Below, piece after piece: positions 1-9,483 of a DNA stretch of 64,000 nucleotides (its first letter is position 1; the number at the start of each line of letters is the position of its first letter). The notes beneath the pieces are model-generated. The model saw nothing but the letters and a program-made list of their open reading frames with translations. It ran no database searches and had not been told where the DNA came from. Made by a program: the position numbers and the translations under genes. Source of the DNA: Paludibacter sp. (GTDB taxonomy: Bacteria > Bacteroidota > Bacteroidia > Bacteroidales > Paludibacteraceae); the NCBI GenBank assembly GCA_019163375.1, contig JAFLKK010000019.1, forward strand, positions 308,730-372,729, written 5' to 3'.

Positions 1-1319
1 GCGTGTGTTATAATCAGCCAACCGTCTTTTGTTTCAATTGGAGAGCCAGCATTGCCAATTTGCACCAATTCCCATGGGTATTTGGGCTGCTGAATGATTT
101 TTGCGCTACTCCAGATATTAATATTGTCGGAGTAAGCAATGTAATTATTTACGCCGTCAATCCTGCACAACATGGCATATTTCCCGTTTATTTTTCTTGG
201 GAAGAGTGCCATTCCTTTGTTTTGAGCAATTTCGCCGTTAATTGGTAAGATTCTAAAATCATAGAAATCTTTTGTGCTGATTAATTTAGGTAAAATGGCT
301 ATTCCGTCGTAAGCTGTGTAGGTGGCATAATAGGTGATTTCACCATTGTCATCCGTGAATTTGACGAAACGTGCATCTTCAATTCCTTTTTGTTCGGTTG
401 CTGAAATTGGGAAAATGACCCTTTCGGAAATGGCCGAATCAATTGAAAAATGAATTTCGTAATGTGACGAAGCCAGCCACGTCATGTCATTGATGATTTT
501 TATCTGCTCCTCTGTAACATTCTCATCTTTCCGTGCAATAGCAAGGTTTCTCATCAACTCGCCATAGGTAAAGTTATTTCCAAGCTTGTCTAAAATAAAT
601 GCCGGTGAAACTACATTCACCTCTGCTTTCACTTCCTTGTCTTGATTGTCAACAATTACAGGTGCTAGTGAATTTTCGACTTCTTGTATTCCTTCAATTT
701 TCTCAATGATAACCGGCGAAATAGAGTTCCCTTGTTCTTGCATTTCCATCAATTTTTTCTGGAAAATCTCTTTTTCGTAGATGTTTCGTTTAATTACATC
801 TGCTTCGGCCAACATTTTTCCAACTGGTTCAAGACTCAGATTATTGTTTTTATCAAGAGTTCCGGACCGGAAAACAATAGAGGAGATATGTCCCTCACCT
901 GTGGCACGAAAACTAAAAATGACTCTTTTCTCATTCGTACCTATCTCCGACTGATCGGGGTGTTCAATGATAGATGGATTAAAGAATGCTGCAGATTCAA
1001 TGGAGTATTCCATTGTGAAATAGGATCCTATCAAAGCCTTTTGTGCCGAACTAAGATCTTCTTTATTTACTTCTATGTTGTCAAATATTGGAGTAAGTTT
1101 ATCAAAATGTTTTTCGAATATTCGAGATATATTTCTGTGACGCCGGGAGAAACCTCTCAACAATTGGCTCATGGCAATATTCACTTCTTTTTCCGGCATT
1201 GCCAGTACTTTTCGGATTATATCTGCTGATCTATCATCATTTACGTATAAAAAACGTGGGATAATTCTTGAAGGATCAGGCGAGAAAATAAACTTTTTTC
1301 TGTTTACGGCTACTTGCAT
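1..1319 (-). CDS. GH130-family glycoside phosphorylase/hydrolase (beta-mannoside-type), 3' end truncated by window edge
   Basis: Manual minus-strand translation from ATG at 1319 is open to the window edge (not in the ORF track because no stop is reached): MQVAVNRKKFIFSPDPSRIIPRVLY...GIEDARFVKF...NKGMALFPRKINGKYAMLCRIDG...IGNAGSPIETKDGWLIITH, matching GH130 hallmark motifs. Confidence 0.88.
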   Translation of the reverse strand, partial: MQVAVNRKKFIFSPDPSRIIPRFLYVNDDRSADIIRKVLAMPEKEVNIAMSQLLRGFSRRHRNISRIFEKHFDKLTPIFDNIEVNKEDLSSAQKALIGSYFTMEYSIESAAFFNPSIIEHPDQSEIGTNEKRVIFSFRATGEGHISSIVFRSGTLDKNNNLSLEPVGKMLAEADVIKRNIYEKEIFQKKLMEMQEQGNSISPVIIEKIEGIQEVENSLAPVIVDNQDKEVKAEVNVVSPAFILDKLGNNFTYGELMRNLAIARKDENVTEEQIKIINDMTWLASSHYEIHFSIDSAISERVIFPISATEQKGIEDARFVKFTDDNGEITYYATYTAYDGIAILPKLISTKDFYDFRILPINGEIAQNKGMALFPRKINGKYAMLCRIDGVNNYIAYSDNINIWSSAKIIQQPKYPWELVQIGNAGSPIETKDGWLIITH

Positions 1320-1517
1320 TTTTTTTGTTTTTAAAACGATTTAATCTTTAAATTCAATATTCTAAATTTAAAATTATACCTCAGGGCATTTAGAACTCTA
1401 TTTAACACCTGAGTCTTTTTTTTGCAAGAAATATTTTTTTATCTGTTTTTTTAGTTTCTTGTTTAAGTTTGGTGTTTATATACTGTTTTTTAGAACAATA
1501 AATAAATTGGTTTAATT

Positions 1518-2141
1518 TTATGGTTTTATATAGTTTAAAATTACTTGTACATTCTCATTACGTCTGTGTGCTAATAGTTCCTTGGTGTGTTCTTCATCAA
1601 GTTGTAAAATGCCATTGGCTATGGGTAACAACATAAAAAGTCCTGCATTGAGGGTAACCATTGTAATGATTATATCTATAAGCTCAATTTTGCGGGCACG
1701 TCCTTCGTCTATTTCTTGCTGAAGTTCATTGTTTAGTCTTGTAAACAGCTCAAAAGGAACCGCCTGTAGTTTATTGCGTAAATTTTTAAGATTTTCTGGC
1801 AGTCGGGATAGTTCAGTGGCTACTAATAGTGGCAATTTTGGATTGTTTGTCAGTAAGTCGAAGTGCGACTCTACTGCATGTCTTACTTTTTCTGAGAAAG
1901 AGATATTCCCAAAATTCTGTGATGCATATAGATGTTCGAAAAGCATTCTGAATTTTTTCTCAAAAATAGTGTTGAACAAGTTATCTTTTGTCCGGAAATA
2001 GTAATGGACTAAGGCTTGATTACAGCCGGCCACTCTAGCTATCTCAGTAGTGGAAGTCGACGTAAATCCTTTTTCGAGAAATAGTTTCTCGGCAACTTCC
2101 AAAATCGTCTGTTCCATTGACAGGTCATTCTTAATGTCCAT
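1518..2141 (-). CDS. TetR/AcrR family transcriptional regulator
   Basis: N-terminal HTH ILEVAEKLFLEKGFTSTSTTEIARVAGCNQALVHYYFRTKDNLF typical of TetR. Confidence 0.92.
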   Translation of the reverse strand: MDIKNDLSMEQTILEVAEKLFLEKGFTSTSTTEIARVAGCNQALVHYYFRTKDNLFNTIFEKKFRMLFEHLYASQNFGNISFSEKVRHAVESHFDLLTNNPKLPLLVATELSRLPENLKNLRNKLQAVPFELFTRLNNELQQEIDEGRARKIELIDIIITMVTLNAGLFMLLPIANGILQLDEEHTKELLAHRRNENVQVILNYIKP

Positions 2142-2253
2142 ATTTAATTGTTATATTTAATAGCTCTATTAATTGGCTACAAAGGAATACTTTTTTATTG
2201 AATAATGGTTCAATAAATCAATATAAATTTCAATAATTTGCAATAATTAACGG

Positions 2254-3765
2254 TCAGTGGATTGATGTCGAATTGTACGCTTTTCCGATATTTTCTATAA
2301 TGTCACCGGCAATAAGCGACTCAGTTGATTGGTTTTTTAATGCCAGGTCACCAGCAAGTCCGTGAAGGTAAACGCCAACTTTAGCAGCATCTACAGGAGC
2401 ATAAGCTTGTGCCATTAATCCTGCTAGCATTCCTGTGAGTACATCGCCCGATCCTGCTGTTGCCATGCCCGAGTTGCCGGTACTGTTGAAATACAGCTTC
2501 CCATTCGGAGTTGCGATAAGCGTATTTGCACCCTTCAAAATAATGATTATTTGAAGTTCTCGGGCATATTCCGAGGCTTTTATCATTCGGTCGTAGCCTG
2601 AGTTGCACTTTCCGAAAAGTCGTTCAAATTCTTTTGGGTGAGGAGTTATGATGCTGTTTTTGGGTATAAGTGGAAGTAATTCTTTATTTTGAGAAATAAT
2701 GTTTAGAGCATCTGCATCTAAAATACACGGTTTGTTATAATTTTTCAGAAAATGGTGTAACATTTCCACCGTTTCTGCATTTTTGCCAATTCCGGGTCCT
2801 ATAGCAACAGCATTGTAAGTTTCCAATGTTTCTATTTCTGTTATGAAATTGTCGACCTTGTCCGACTGAAAAATAGCTTCTGGAACAACCGATTGGACGA
2901 TAATTCTATTTGCGGCTGCACTATGAACAGTAACCAATCCTGCTCCACTACGCAAGGCAGCTCTTGCCGATAAAACAGCAGCCCCAGCCATGTCTAAGCT
3001 TCCGGCTGCAATAAAGGCGTGACCAAATGTGCCTTTGTGCGAAAATTTATTCCGTTCTTTTAAGAGCGAAAGAATATCGTTTTGCTCCAGATAAAACAAA
3101 TTACTTTCGGTCATTTCAATTGCTTTCGGATGTAATTCAATGGCAACCGTCCTCCAGTTTCCAACATACTTTGCATTTTCGGGAAGAAGAAATGATAATT
3201 TTGGAAATTGGATGCTGAGTGTATAATCAGCCCTGACAATTATTGAAGAATCCTCAATTGTATTTTCTTCGCCATGAAGTCCCGACGGAATATCAATTGC
3301 CACTACTTTACAACCACTGCTGTTCATCCATTCAACTGCCTGAGCGTAACTGCCGGTTAGTGGTCGGCTCAATCCGGAACCAAAGAGGCCATCAATCAGA
3401 ATGGAGTCTTCGTTAATAGAAGGAGCAATGAATTCATTTCCTAATTCGGTCAAAGCTGTAGGGTATCTTTCCAGTAGCCGTTTCCTATTTGTCTCACAGT
3501 CAACAGAAAGAGCGCCTGTGTGCAATAAATAGGAAGAAACGGGATAACCCAACTGCAGTAACATTCTAGCCATTGCCAGCGCATCTCCACCATTATTTCC
3601 CGGGCCAGCAAGAACGCAAATAGTTTGTAAATATGGGAATTGTCCAACAAACTCCCAATAAAGAGCATCGGCAGCCCGCTCCATTAAATCGATAGATGCA
3701 ATGGGTTCGTGCTCAATAGTGTACTGATCAAGCTGTTTGATTTGAGTAGTGCTGAAGAATTTCAT
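2254..3765 (-). CDS. nnr: Bifunctional NAD(P)H-hydrate epimerase / ADP-dependent NAD(P)H-hydrate dehydratase
   Basis: N-terminal YjeF epimerase (AGPGNNGGDALAMARML) fused to C-terminal carbohydrate-kinase-like dehydratase (GSGDVLTGMLAGLMAQ). Confidence 0.95.
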   Translation of the reverse strand: MKFFSTTQIKQLDQYTIEHEPIASIDLMERAADALYWEFVGQFPYLQTICVLAGPGNNGGDALAMARMLLQLGYPVSSYLLHTGALSVDCETNRKRLLERYPTALTELGNEFIAPSINEDSILIDGLFGSGLSRPLTGSYAQAVEWMNSSGCKVVAIDIPSGLHGEENTIEDSSIIVRADYTLSIQFPKLSFLLPENAKYVGNWRTVAIELHPKAIEMTESNLFYLEQNDILSLLKERNKFSHKGTFGHAFIAAGSLDMAGAAVLSARAALRSGAGLVTVHSAAANRIIVQSVVPEAIFQSDKVDNFITEIETLETYNAVAIGPGIGKNAETVEMLHHFLKNYNKPCILDADALNIISQNKELLPLIPKNSIITPHPKEFERLFGKCNSGYDRMIKASEYARELQIIIILKGANTLIATPNGKLYFNSTGNSGMATAGSGDVLTGMLAGLMAQAYAPVDAAKVGVYLHGLAGDLALKNQSTESLIAGDIIENIGKAYNSTSIH

Positions 3766-3941
3766 TGTCAGAGGTGTTGGTAGTTATATGTGCTGACAAA
3801 TATATGCAAAATAGGACAAATACTATTTGTTTCTAAAATTTTTGCTGTCTCTTTTTCTTTTGTAGGTAGAAAAAAGTGTTCGAATTATTAATTTATGCAT
3901 ATCTTTGAACTAGCTTTTTGATCCCAACTTCAATTTGAAAG

Positions 3942-6341
3942 ATGTTTACAATGGAAACTAAAAAATATATCACCGAAAGCAAAGTAGAAGACTATTTCGA
4001 AAAGCAATTCAAGAATCCGGACATCAAAAAATCGGATGAAAAAATCAAGGTTGTTGTGGTTGATAATTATATCAATCTGGGTCAAATCACAGCTCTGCGT
4101 TTTTTGGAATGGGTAGCACTCAACCCGGGTGGAGTAGTAGCACTTCCAACTGGAAAAACGCCGGAATTTTTCATTAAATGGATGAAATATTACCTCGAGA
4201 ACTGGGATGCGGAGATGAAGACAGGATTACTGCATAAAATAGGATTGGATGTAACATTAAGGCCTGATTTCAAGTCGCTTTATTTTGTAATGATTGACGA
4301 GTTTTTCCCGCTCGATCCATTGCACGAACGCTCGTTCAATTACTTTGTGAAGCGTTTTTATATTGAAGGATTTGGATTTGATGAAAAAAAGGCACTTTTC
4401 ATTGATACTTTCAATATACCTGAAGCCGATCAGGCTTATCTGGATGGCTGTAAGAATATTGCTGAAATTTTCCCCGAAGGAATTATTGACCTGAGTCTGC
4501 GCATCAATCATCCCGACAACGAAAGAGCGGCATTGCAAAAGAAAACCATTAAATACTTCGACCAATTCTGCGAAAATTATGAAGAAAAGATACGAGAAAT
4601 GGGTGGGATTGGATTCTTTCTTGGTGGCATTGGTCCAGATGGTCATATAGCGTTCGATGTAAAAGGGTCGAGTCATCATTCACATACCCGACTAACTAAT
4701 ATCAACTACGAAACACAGGCCGCTGCGGCTGTCGATCTTGGCGGTATTGAATCGGTGCGTAAAAAAGCAGTTATCACCATTGGGTTGAATACCATCACGC
4801 ATAATCCGGACGTAGTGGCCATTATTATTGCCGCCGGCGAATCGAAATCTCAGTTGATTGCCTCGGCTATCGAGTCGCAACCTTCGTTGGAATACCCCGG
4901 CAGTGCGCTTCAGAAGCTGGAAAACTCACGGTTTTATCTGACGAAAGGAGCCGCTATAAAACTCCATGAACGCAAAAGAATTGCGATCCTTGAGCAACCC
5001 AATCCGGATACGAAAACCCTTGATAAATTGATTGTTGACGGGGCTTTGGAAGAAAATGTTACGTTGCAGGAAATGACTTCCGAAAATTTTAAAACCACCA
5101 ATCAGTATTTGCTTTTAGCTCAACAAGTGAGTGGCGAATCGTTGGCTTCATTGGCACAAGCCACTCATAAACGCATTGTAGAAAAGCTCAAAAAAGGTCT
5201 TAATCCGCCTATTCAAAGTAAGATATTACACACAGCTCCTCATCACGATGATATTGAGTTGGCTTATTTCCCTTTATTGCACCATTTGGTACGGTCGGAA
5301 CACAACGACAATCATTTTGTGTATTGCACAAGTGGTTTTACATCGGTTACTAACGAGTATATCAATAGTAATCTGATAGCACTGAGGAATTTGATTGCCA
5401 GCGGGAAAATTGAGAAATACCTTGATAACAAACGCCTTTTTGAACAAGATGGCTTCTGGGACGATATCACCGGAACATTGAACGCCATTGCCAATAAAAA
5501 TAGCGAAGAACAAAGCGTTTACATTGCTTGCCGGTTGGCTCGCCATTTGGTTCGTTGGTTGAAGGTAAAGACTTTGAAAGAGCTTTTGCCTACGCTAAAT
5601 GAAACCATTCAACATCTTTCAACCATTGATCCGGGAACGAAGGAAACGGAAATAGCGCAGGTCATTAAAGGCTGGACGCGTGAGTTTGAAGCAGAACTGG
5701 TTTGGGAACATTTTGGTATCGGACTGGATCATGTTTCGCACCTTGGATTGCAATTTTATACCAGCGATATTTTTGTGGAATATCCTGATCCCGACCGCGA
5801 TGTAAAACCGATTTTAGATTTGCTCGAAAAGGTTCGTCCTAACATTGTATCCTTGGCGTTGGATCCCGAAGGTAGTGGTCCCGACACGCATTTTAAAACG
5901 CTGATAGCCATTTCTAATGCTTTGGAAAAATATGTAGAGAAATATCACGTCACCGATTTAAAAATCTGGGGATATCGGAATATCTGGTCGAAATTCCATA
6001 TCAGCGATGTGAGCATGATTGTTCCTGTTTCGCTGAATTCGTTTGCAGTGCTCAGCAGTATGTTCAACAATTGTTTTGTAAGTCAGAAATCGGCCTCTTT
6101 CCCGAGTTATGAATACGAAGGTCCATTCAGCGATCTTGCACAGCGCATTTGGGTGGAGCAACATCACCAATTGACGACACTCTTTGGACGCGATTTCTTT
6201 TATGATAGCAAATTGCCATTACTAAAGCGTTCGTACGGAGCTATTTATCTTAAGGAAATGACTTATAAAGAGTTTTGCAGCGAAATAGAATTTATAAAAG
6301 GTATGATTGATACCAAAAAAGGATTAAAAGAGTTGAAATAA
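3942..6341 (+). CDS. Fusion of glucosamine-6-phosphate deaminase-like (NagB) domain with LmbE/PIG-L deacetylase-like domain
   Basis: NagB-like motifs (ALPTGKTPEFFIKWM, MIDEFFPL, FFLGGIGPDGHIAF) followed by LmbE-type HTAPHHDDIELAYFPLLHHL and LDPEGSGPDTHFKTL. Confidence 0.88.
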   Translation: MFTMETKKYITESKVEDYFEKQFKNPDIKKSDEKIKVVVVDNYINLGQITALRFLEWVALNPGGVVALPTGKTPEFFIKWMKYYLENWDAEMKTGLLHKIGLDVTLRPDFKSLYFVMIDEFFPLDPLHERSFNYFVKRFYIEGFGFDEKKALFIDTFNIPEADQAYLDGCKNIAEIFPEGIIDLSLRINHPDNERAALQKKTIKYFDQFCENYEEKIREMGGIGFFLGGIGPDGHIAFDVKGSSHHSHTRLTNINYETQAAAAVDLGGIESVRKKAVITIGLNTITHNPDVVAIIIAAGESKSQLIASAIESQPSLEYPGSALQKLENSRFYLTKGAAIKLHERKRIAILEQPNPDTKTLDKLIVDGALEENVTLQEMTSENFKTTNQYLLLAQQVSGESLASLAQATHKRIVEKLKKGLNPPIQSKILHTAPHHDDIELAYFPLLHHLVRSEHNDNHFVYCTSGFTSVTNEYINSNLIALRNLIASGKIEKYLDNKRLFEQDGFWDDITGTLNAIANKNSEEQSVYIACRLARHLVRWLKVKTLKELLPTLNETIQHLSTIDPGTKETEIAQVIKGWTREFEAELVWEHFGIGLDHVSHLGLQFYTSDIFVEYPDPDRDVKPILDLLEKVRPNIVSLALDPEGSGPDTHFKTLIAISNALEKYVEKYHVTDLKIWGYRNIWSKFHISDVSMIVPVSLNSFAVLSSMFNNCFVSQKSASFPSYEYEGPFSDLAQRIWVEQHHQLTTLFGRDFFYDSKLPLLKRSYGAIYLKEMTYKEFCSEIEFIKGMIDTKKGLKELK

Positions 6342-6364
6342 GTTTTTTTGTGGGGACAAACAAA

Positions 6365-6397
6365 ACGAGCTAAGGAGTTTCTTATTCCTTAGCTCGT
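6365..6397. terminator. Bidirectional hairpin between convergent genes
   Basis: Perfect 12-bp arms ACGAGCTAAGGA / TCCTTAGCTCGT. Confidence 0.75.
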
Positions 6398-6413
6398 TAT
6401 AATGTGTTCTAAA

Positions 6414-7421
6414 TCAAAATGCATTCCACCTTGTGCTTCTCCAACCATTTTGTTGGTCTTCTTTTAAAAATGTCCACGCCACAATGCGGCTGGATTTTGT
6501 TCCCTGGCTCATTTCGATTGTTTTTACTTCAACGGCACTTACATTTTGGAGTGCTTCATAGACACTCTTCAGTAATGATTTTCTCGATATTTGTGTTGTA
6601 AACCAAAAACAGTTGGACCCAAACTGCTTGCTTTGGCGTATCATGGTGCGCACAAAACGCTCCTCACCACCTTCGCACCAAAGTTCGTTGCTCTGACCGC
6701 CAAAATTCATTACCGGCGTGGTTATCTTTTTGTGGTTCAAGCTACTCATTTTGCTTAATGTTGCCTTCTGGGCTTCTTCCATCGAAGTATGAAACGGAGG
6801 ATTACAGATGGTAATATCTATCGGTTCGTTTCGGAGCATGATGCCGTGGAAAATATCATTTGGATTTTCTTGCAATGAAAGAGTAATCTGATTGGCCAGT
6901 TTCGGATTGTTATTGCAAATTTTTCGAGCCGATTCGAGGGCTGTCGCATCAATGTCAGATCCTACAAATGTCCAACCGTATTCTTTGTTGCCAATAATTG
7001 GGAAAACACAACTGGCACCAACACCAATATCCATGCATTTTACTTTGCCTCCAACAGGAATTTTACCTCCATTGGAACTGCCTAGCAAATCGGCAATGTG
7101 ATGAATGTAATCCGCACGTCCCGGTATGGGCGGGCATAAATAGCCACTGGGGATATCCCAATAGCCGACAGAATAATACTGTTTCAACAAGGCTTTGTTC
7201 AGCCATTTTACCGCTTTTGGATTTGCAAAATCAATCGATTCATCACCGTATTCATTCAACTTTACATATTTGGCCAGTTCAGGGCAAGTGATTATCAATT
7301 GCTTAAAATCATAACGTTCCCGATGTTTATTGCGAGGATGTAAGACGGTTTTTTCAGCGGGGTGTACTTTTTTAATATCGGCCATTTCAATTGTATTTGA
7401 GAAGTTTGTATTTGCTTGCAA
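6414..7421 (-). CDS. rlmF: 23S rRNA (adenine(1618)-N(6))-methyltransferase
   Basis: LHPRNKHRERYDF N-terminus, CMDIGVGASCVFPIIGNKEYGW SAM motif, CNPPFHTS (NPPF) motif and C-terminal TKSSRIVAWTFL. Confidence 0.95.
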   Translation of the reverse strand: MQANTNFSNTIEMADIKKVHPAEKTVLHPRNKHRERYDFKQLIITCPELAKYVKLNEYGDESIDFANPKAVKWLNKALLKQYYSVGYWDIPSGYLCPPIPGRADYIHHIADLLGSSNGGKIPVGGKVKCMDIGVGASCVFPIIGNKEYGWTFVGSDIDATALESARKICNNNPKLANQITLSLQENPNDIFHGIMLRNEPIDITICNPPFHTSMEEAQKATLSKMSSLNHKKITTPVMNFGGQSNELWCEGGEERFVRTMIRQSKQFGSNCFWFTTQISRKSLLKSVYEALQNVSAVEVKTIEMSQGTKSSRIVAWTFLKEDQQNGWRSTRWNAF

Positions 7422-7642
7422 AGGTACGGATTATTGAGTGTAATGGTGCAGAAATAAGAAAATGATTATTTGACAGAGCCAGCAAATCGAGAACCGGTTT
7501 TAGGAACAATGGAAATGTGTCTGTTTTGAATGTAAAATAAGCTTTTTTCTACTTTGTTTAGATTTTGTATTGAAAATGTAATTTTATTAGTTGCATATGT
7601 CAATCATTATTCGTTCCTTTGCATAAAATTTAATATCTGAAA

Positions 7643-8101
7643 ATGGAAATAGTAAAAATGCCTTTAGGAATGGTCGTTATTAAAATGTTGAAACCAATGT
7701 TTTGTGTATTGGAAATGCGTGCCGCTAAGCAGACAGATCTAAAGCTTACGATGCCTCAGTTTGTTTTACTTTTTACAATAAATGAGGAAAAGGAAGAGGT
7801 AATTTTGAAAGATATGGCCGAGAAATTGGGCAAAGATAAGTCAGCAATATTGAGAATGATTGACTTATTAGAAAAGAAAGAACTTGTACGTAGGGTAGTT
7901 GATCAAAATGACAGACGGAAAAACCAACTAATGGTTACCAAAAAGGGTGAACGTCTTATTGCTGAATTTCGCAAAATAGAATCGGAATTGAATAGTGAGC
8001 TTTTGGAAGGACTTTCGGAAGCCGATATGGAGACTTTTTATAAAGTTGCGAATCACATACAAATCAAATCAGAACAATTAAAAATCGCCTCGACAATATG
8101 A
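7643..8101 (+). CDS. MarR family winged-helix transcriptional regulator
   Basis: LKDMAEKLGKDKSAILRMIDLLEKKELVRRVVDQNDRRKNQLMVTKKGERL; directly upstream of the efflux operon. Confidence 0.9.
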   Translation: MEIVKMPLGMVVIKMLKPMFCVLEMRAAKQTDLKLTMPQFVLLFTINEEKEEVILKDMAEKLGKDKSAILRMIDLLEKKELVRRVVDQNDRRKNQLMVTKKGERLIAEFRKIESELNSELLEGLSEADMETFYKVANHIQIKSEQLKIASTI

Positions 8102-8280
8102 TTGACATAGTCAATCATATTCAATATAGGTAAAGAAATACAAAGGAACTCCATTCTTTCTGACGAAAACAAACTCGGTTAAACCAACCAAGTGGACGTG
8201 GGTGGAGTTATCAATTCTTTGTTTTAAAAGTAATCATATCTATTATAATTAATTATTATCAAAGTTGTAAAGTTAAGTGT

Positions 8281-9351
8281 ATGAAATCAAGAAAAATTTT
8301 AGTTGGAAGTATAGCACTGCTATTGTGCATCACTTCGTGTAAGAACAAGAAAGCCGAAGCAAATCCTGCAGATCAGGTGAAAGCTTTTCCTGTTGCCACC
8401 ATGGCTATTCAGGATGTGGAATTGCAGGCAAGCTATCCTGCCGTGCTCAAAGGTCAGCAAGATATCGACATCAAGGCTCGCGTTGAGGGATATATTGATG
8501 CTATTTATGTTGACGAAGGTGCAACCGTACGAAAAGGGCAGCCATTGTTTAAAATTAATTCTCCTTCGTCGGTTCAATTAATTGAAAATGCGAAGGCCAA
8601 TTATAATACTGCTAAACTGGATGTGGAACGCATTCGTCCACTGGCCGAAAAAGGAATTCTTAGTCAGGTTAAGCTTTCGGCATACGAAAATGTGCTTGCT
8701 TCGGCAAAAGCTACACTTGATCAGGCAAGGGCAGCGTTAGGCTGGACAACCGTTACAAGCCCGGTAAATGGGGTGGTTGGTGCAATTGCTTTCCGTCAGG
8801 GGAGTTTAGCTACTAATACTACAGTATTAACAACGGTATCGAATATATCCAATGTTGTTGCCTATTTTTCGGTTAACGAAAAGGAATTGTTGTTATTATT
8901 GAAGGAATTTAAAGGTACTACTCAGGCCGAAAAGATTAAAAATATGCCGGCAGTAAAGTTGTTGCTTTCTGATGGTACCGAATATGAAGAGACCGGACGT
9001 ATCGAAACGATTTCGGGTGTGGTTGATGCAACATCGGGTTCAGTAAGCTTTCGCGCTTTGTTCCCAAACAAGCATGGTTTGTTGCGCAGTGGTTCCAGTG
9101 CTAAGGTTATAATTCCAAGTGAACACAAAGGAGCGATTGTTATTCCTCAAAAAGCCACATTTGCTCAACAAGATAAGATACTTGTATATAAATTCCAGGG
9201 CGATTCGGTGATTCAAAAAGTAGTTCGCGTGAAAACAACTCCTGATGGTCAGGGTTATGTAGTTACCGAAGGTTTGACAGTTGGCGACAAAATAGTTACC
9301 GATGGTATTGCCACTTTGACGAACGGTCAGAAGATCAAAGAACAAAAGTAA
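8281..9351 (+). CDS. RND efflux periplasmic adaptor (membrane fusion) lipoprotein
   Basis: Lipobox LLLCITSC; AcrA/HlyD-type core ARVEGYIDAIYVDEGATVRKGQPLFKI...ALGWTTVTSPVNGVVG. Confidence 0.93.
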   Translation: MKSRKILVGSIALLLCITSCKNKKAEANPADQVKAFPVATMAIQDVELQASYPAVLKGQQDIDIKARVEGYIDAIYVDEGATVRKGQPLFKINSPSSVQLIENAKANYNTAKLDVERIRPLAEKGILSQVKLSAYENVLASAKATLDQARAALGWTTVTSPVNGVVGAIAFRQGSLATNTTVLTTVSNISNVVAYFSVNEKELLLLLKEFKGTTQAEKIKNMPAVKLLLSDGTEYEETGRIETISGVVDATSGSVSFRALFPNKHGLLRSGSSAKVIIPSEHKGAIVIPQKATFAQQDKILVYKFQGDSVIQKVVRVKTTPDGQGYVVTEGLTVGDKIVTDGIATLTNGQKIKEQK

Positions 9352-9483
9352 ATTAAGTCGTTACAAGTATTTAGTTACGAGCCTGCCTGTGATAGGAAGG
9401 TTACAAGACTTATTCTCTGAATGTTATTTCAGAATAACATATCAGTAATTATTTTTTATTACTTACTCAAATCAAATAGAAAA

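Noticed and set aside
684-1229. 181-aa plus-strand ORF
   Set aside because: Antisense to the GH130 gene, which runs off the left edge; no family-like features.
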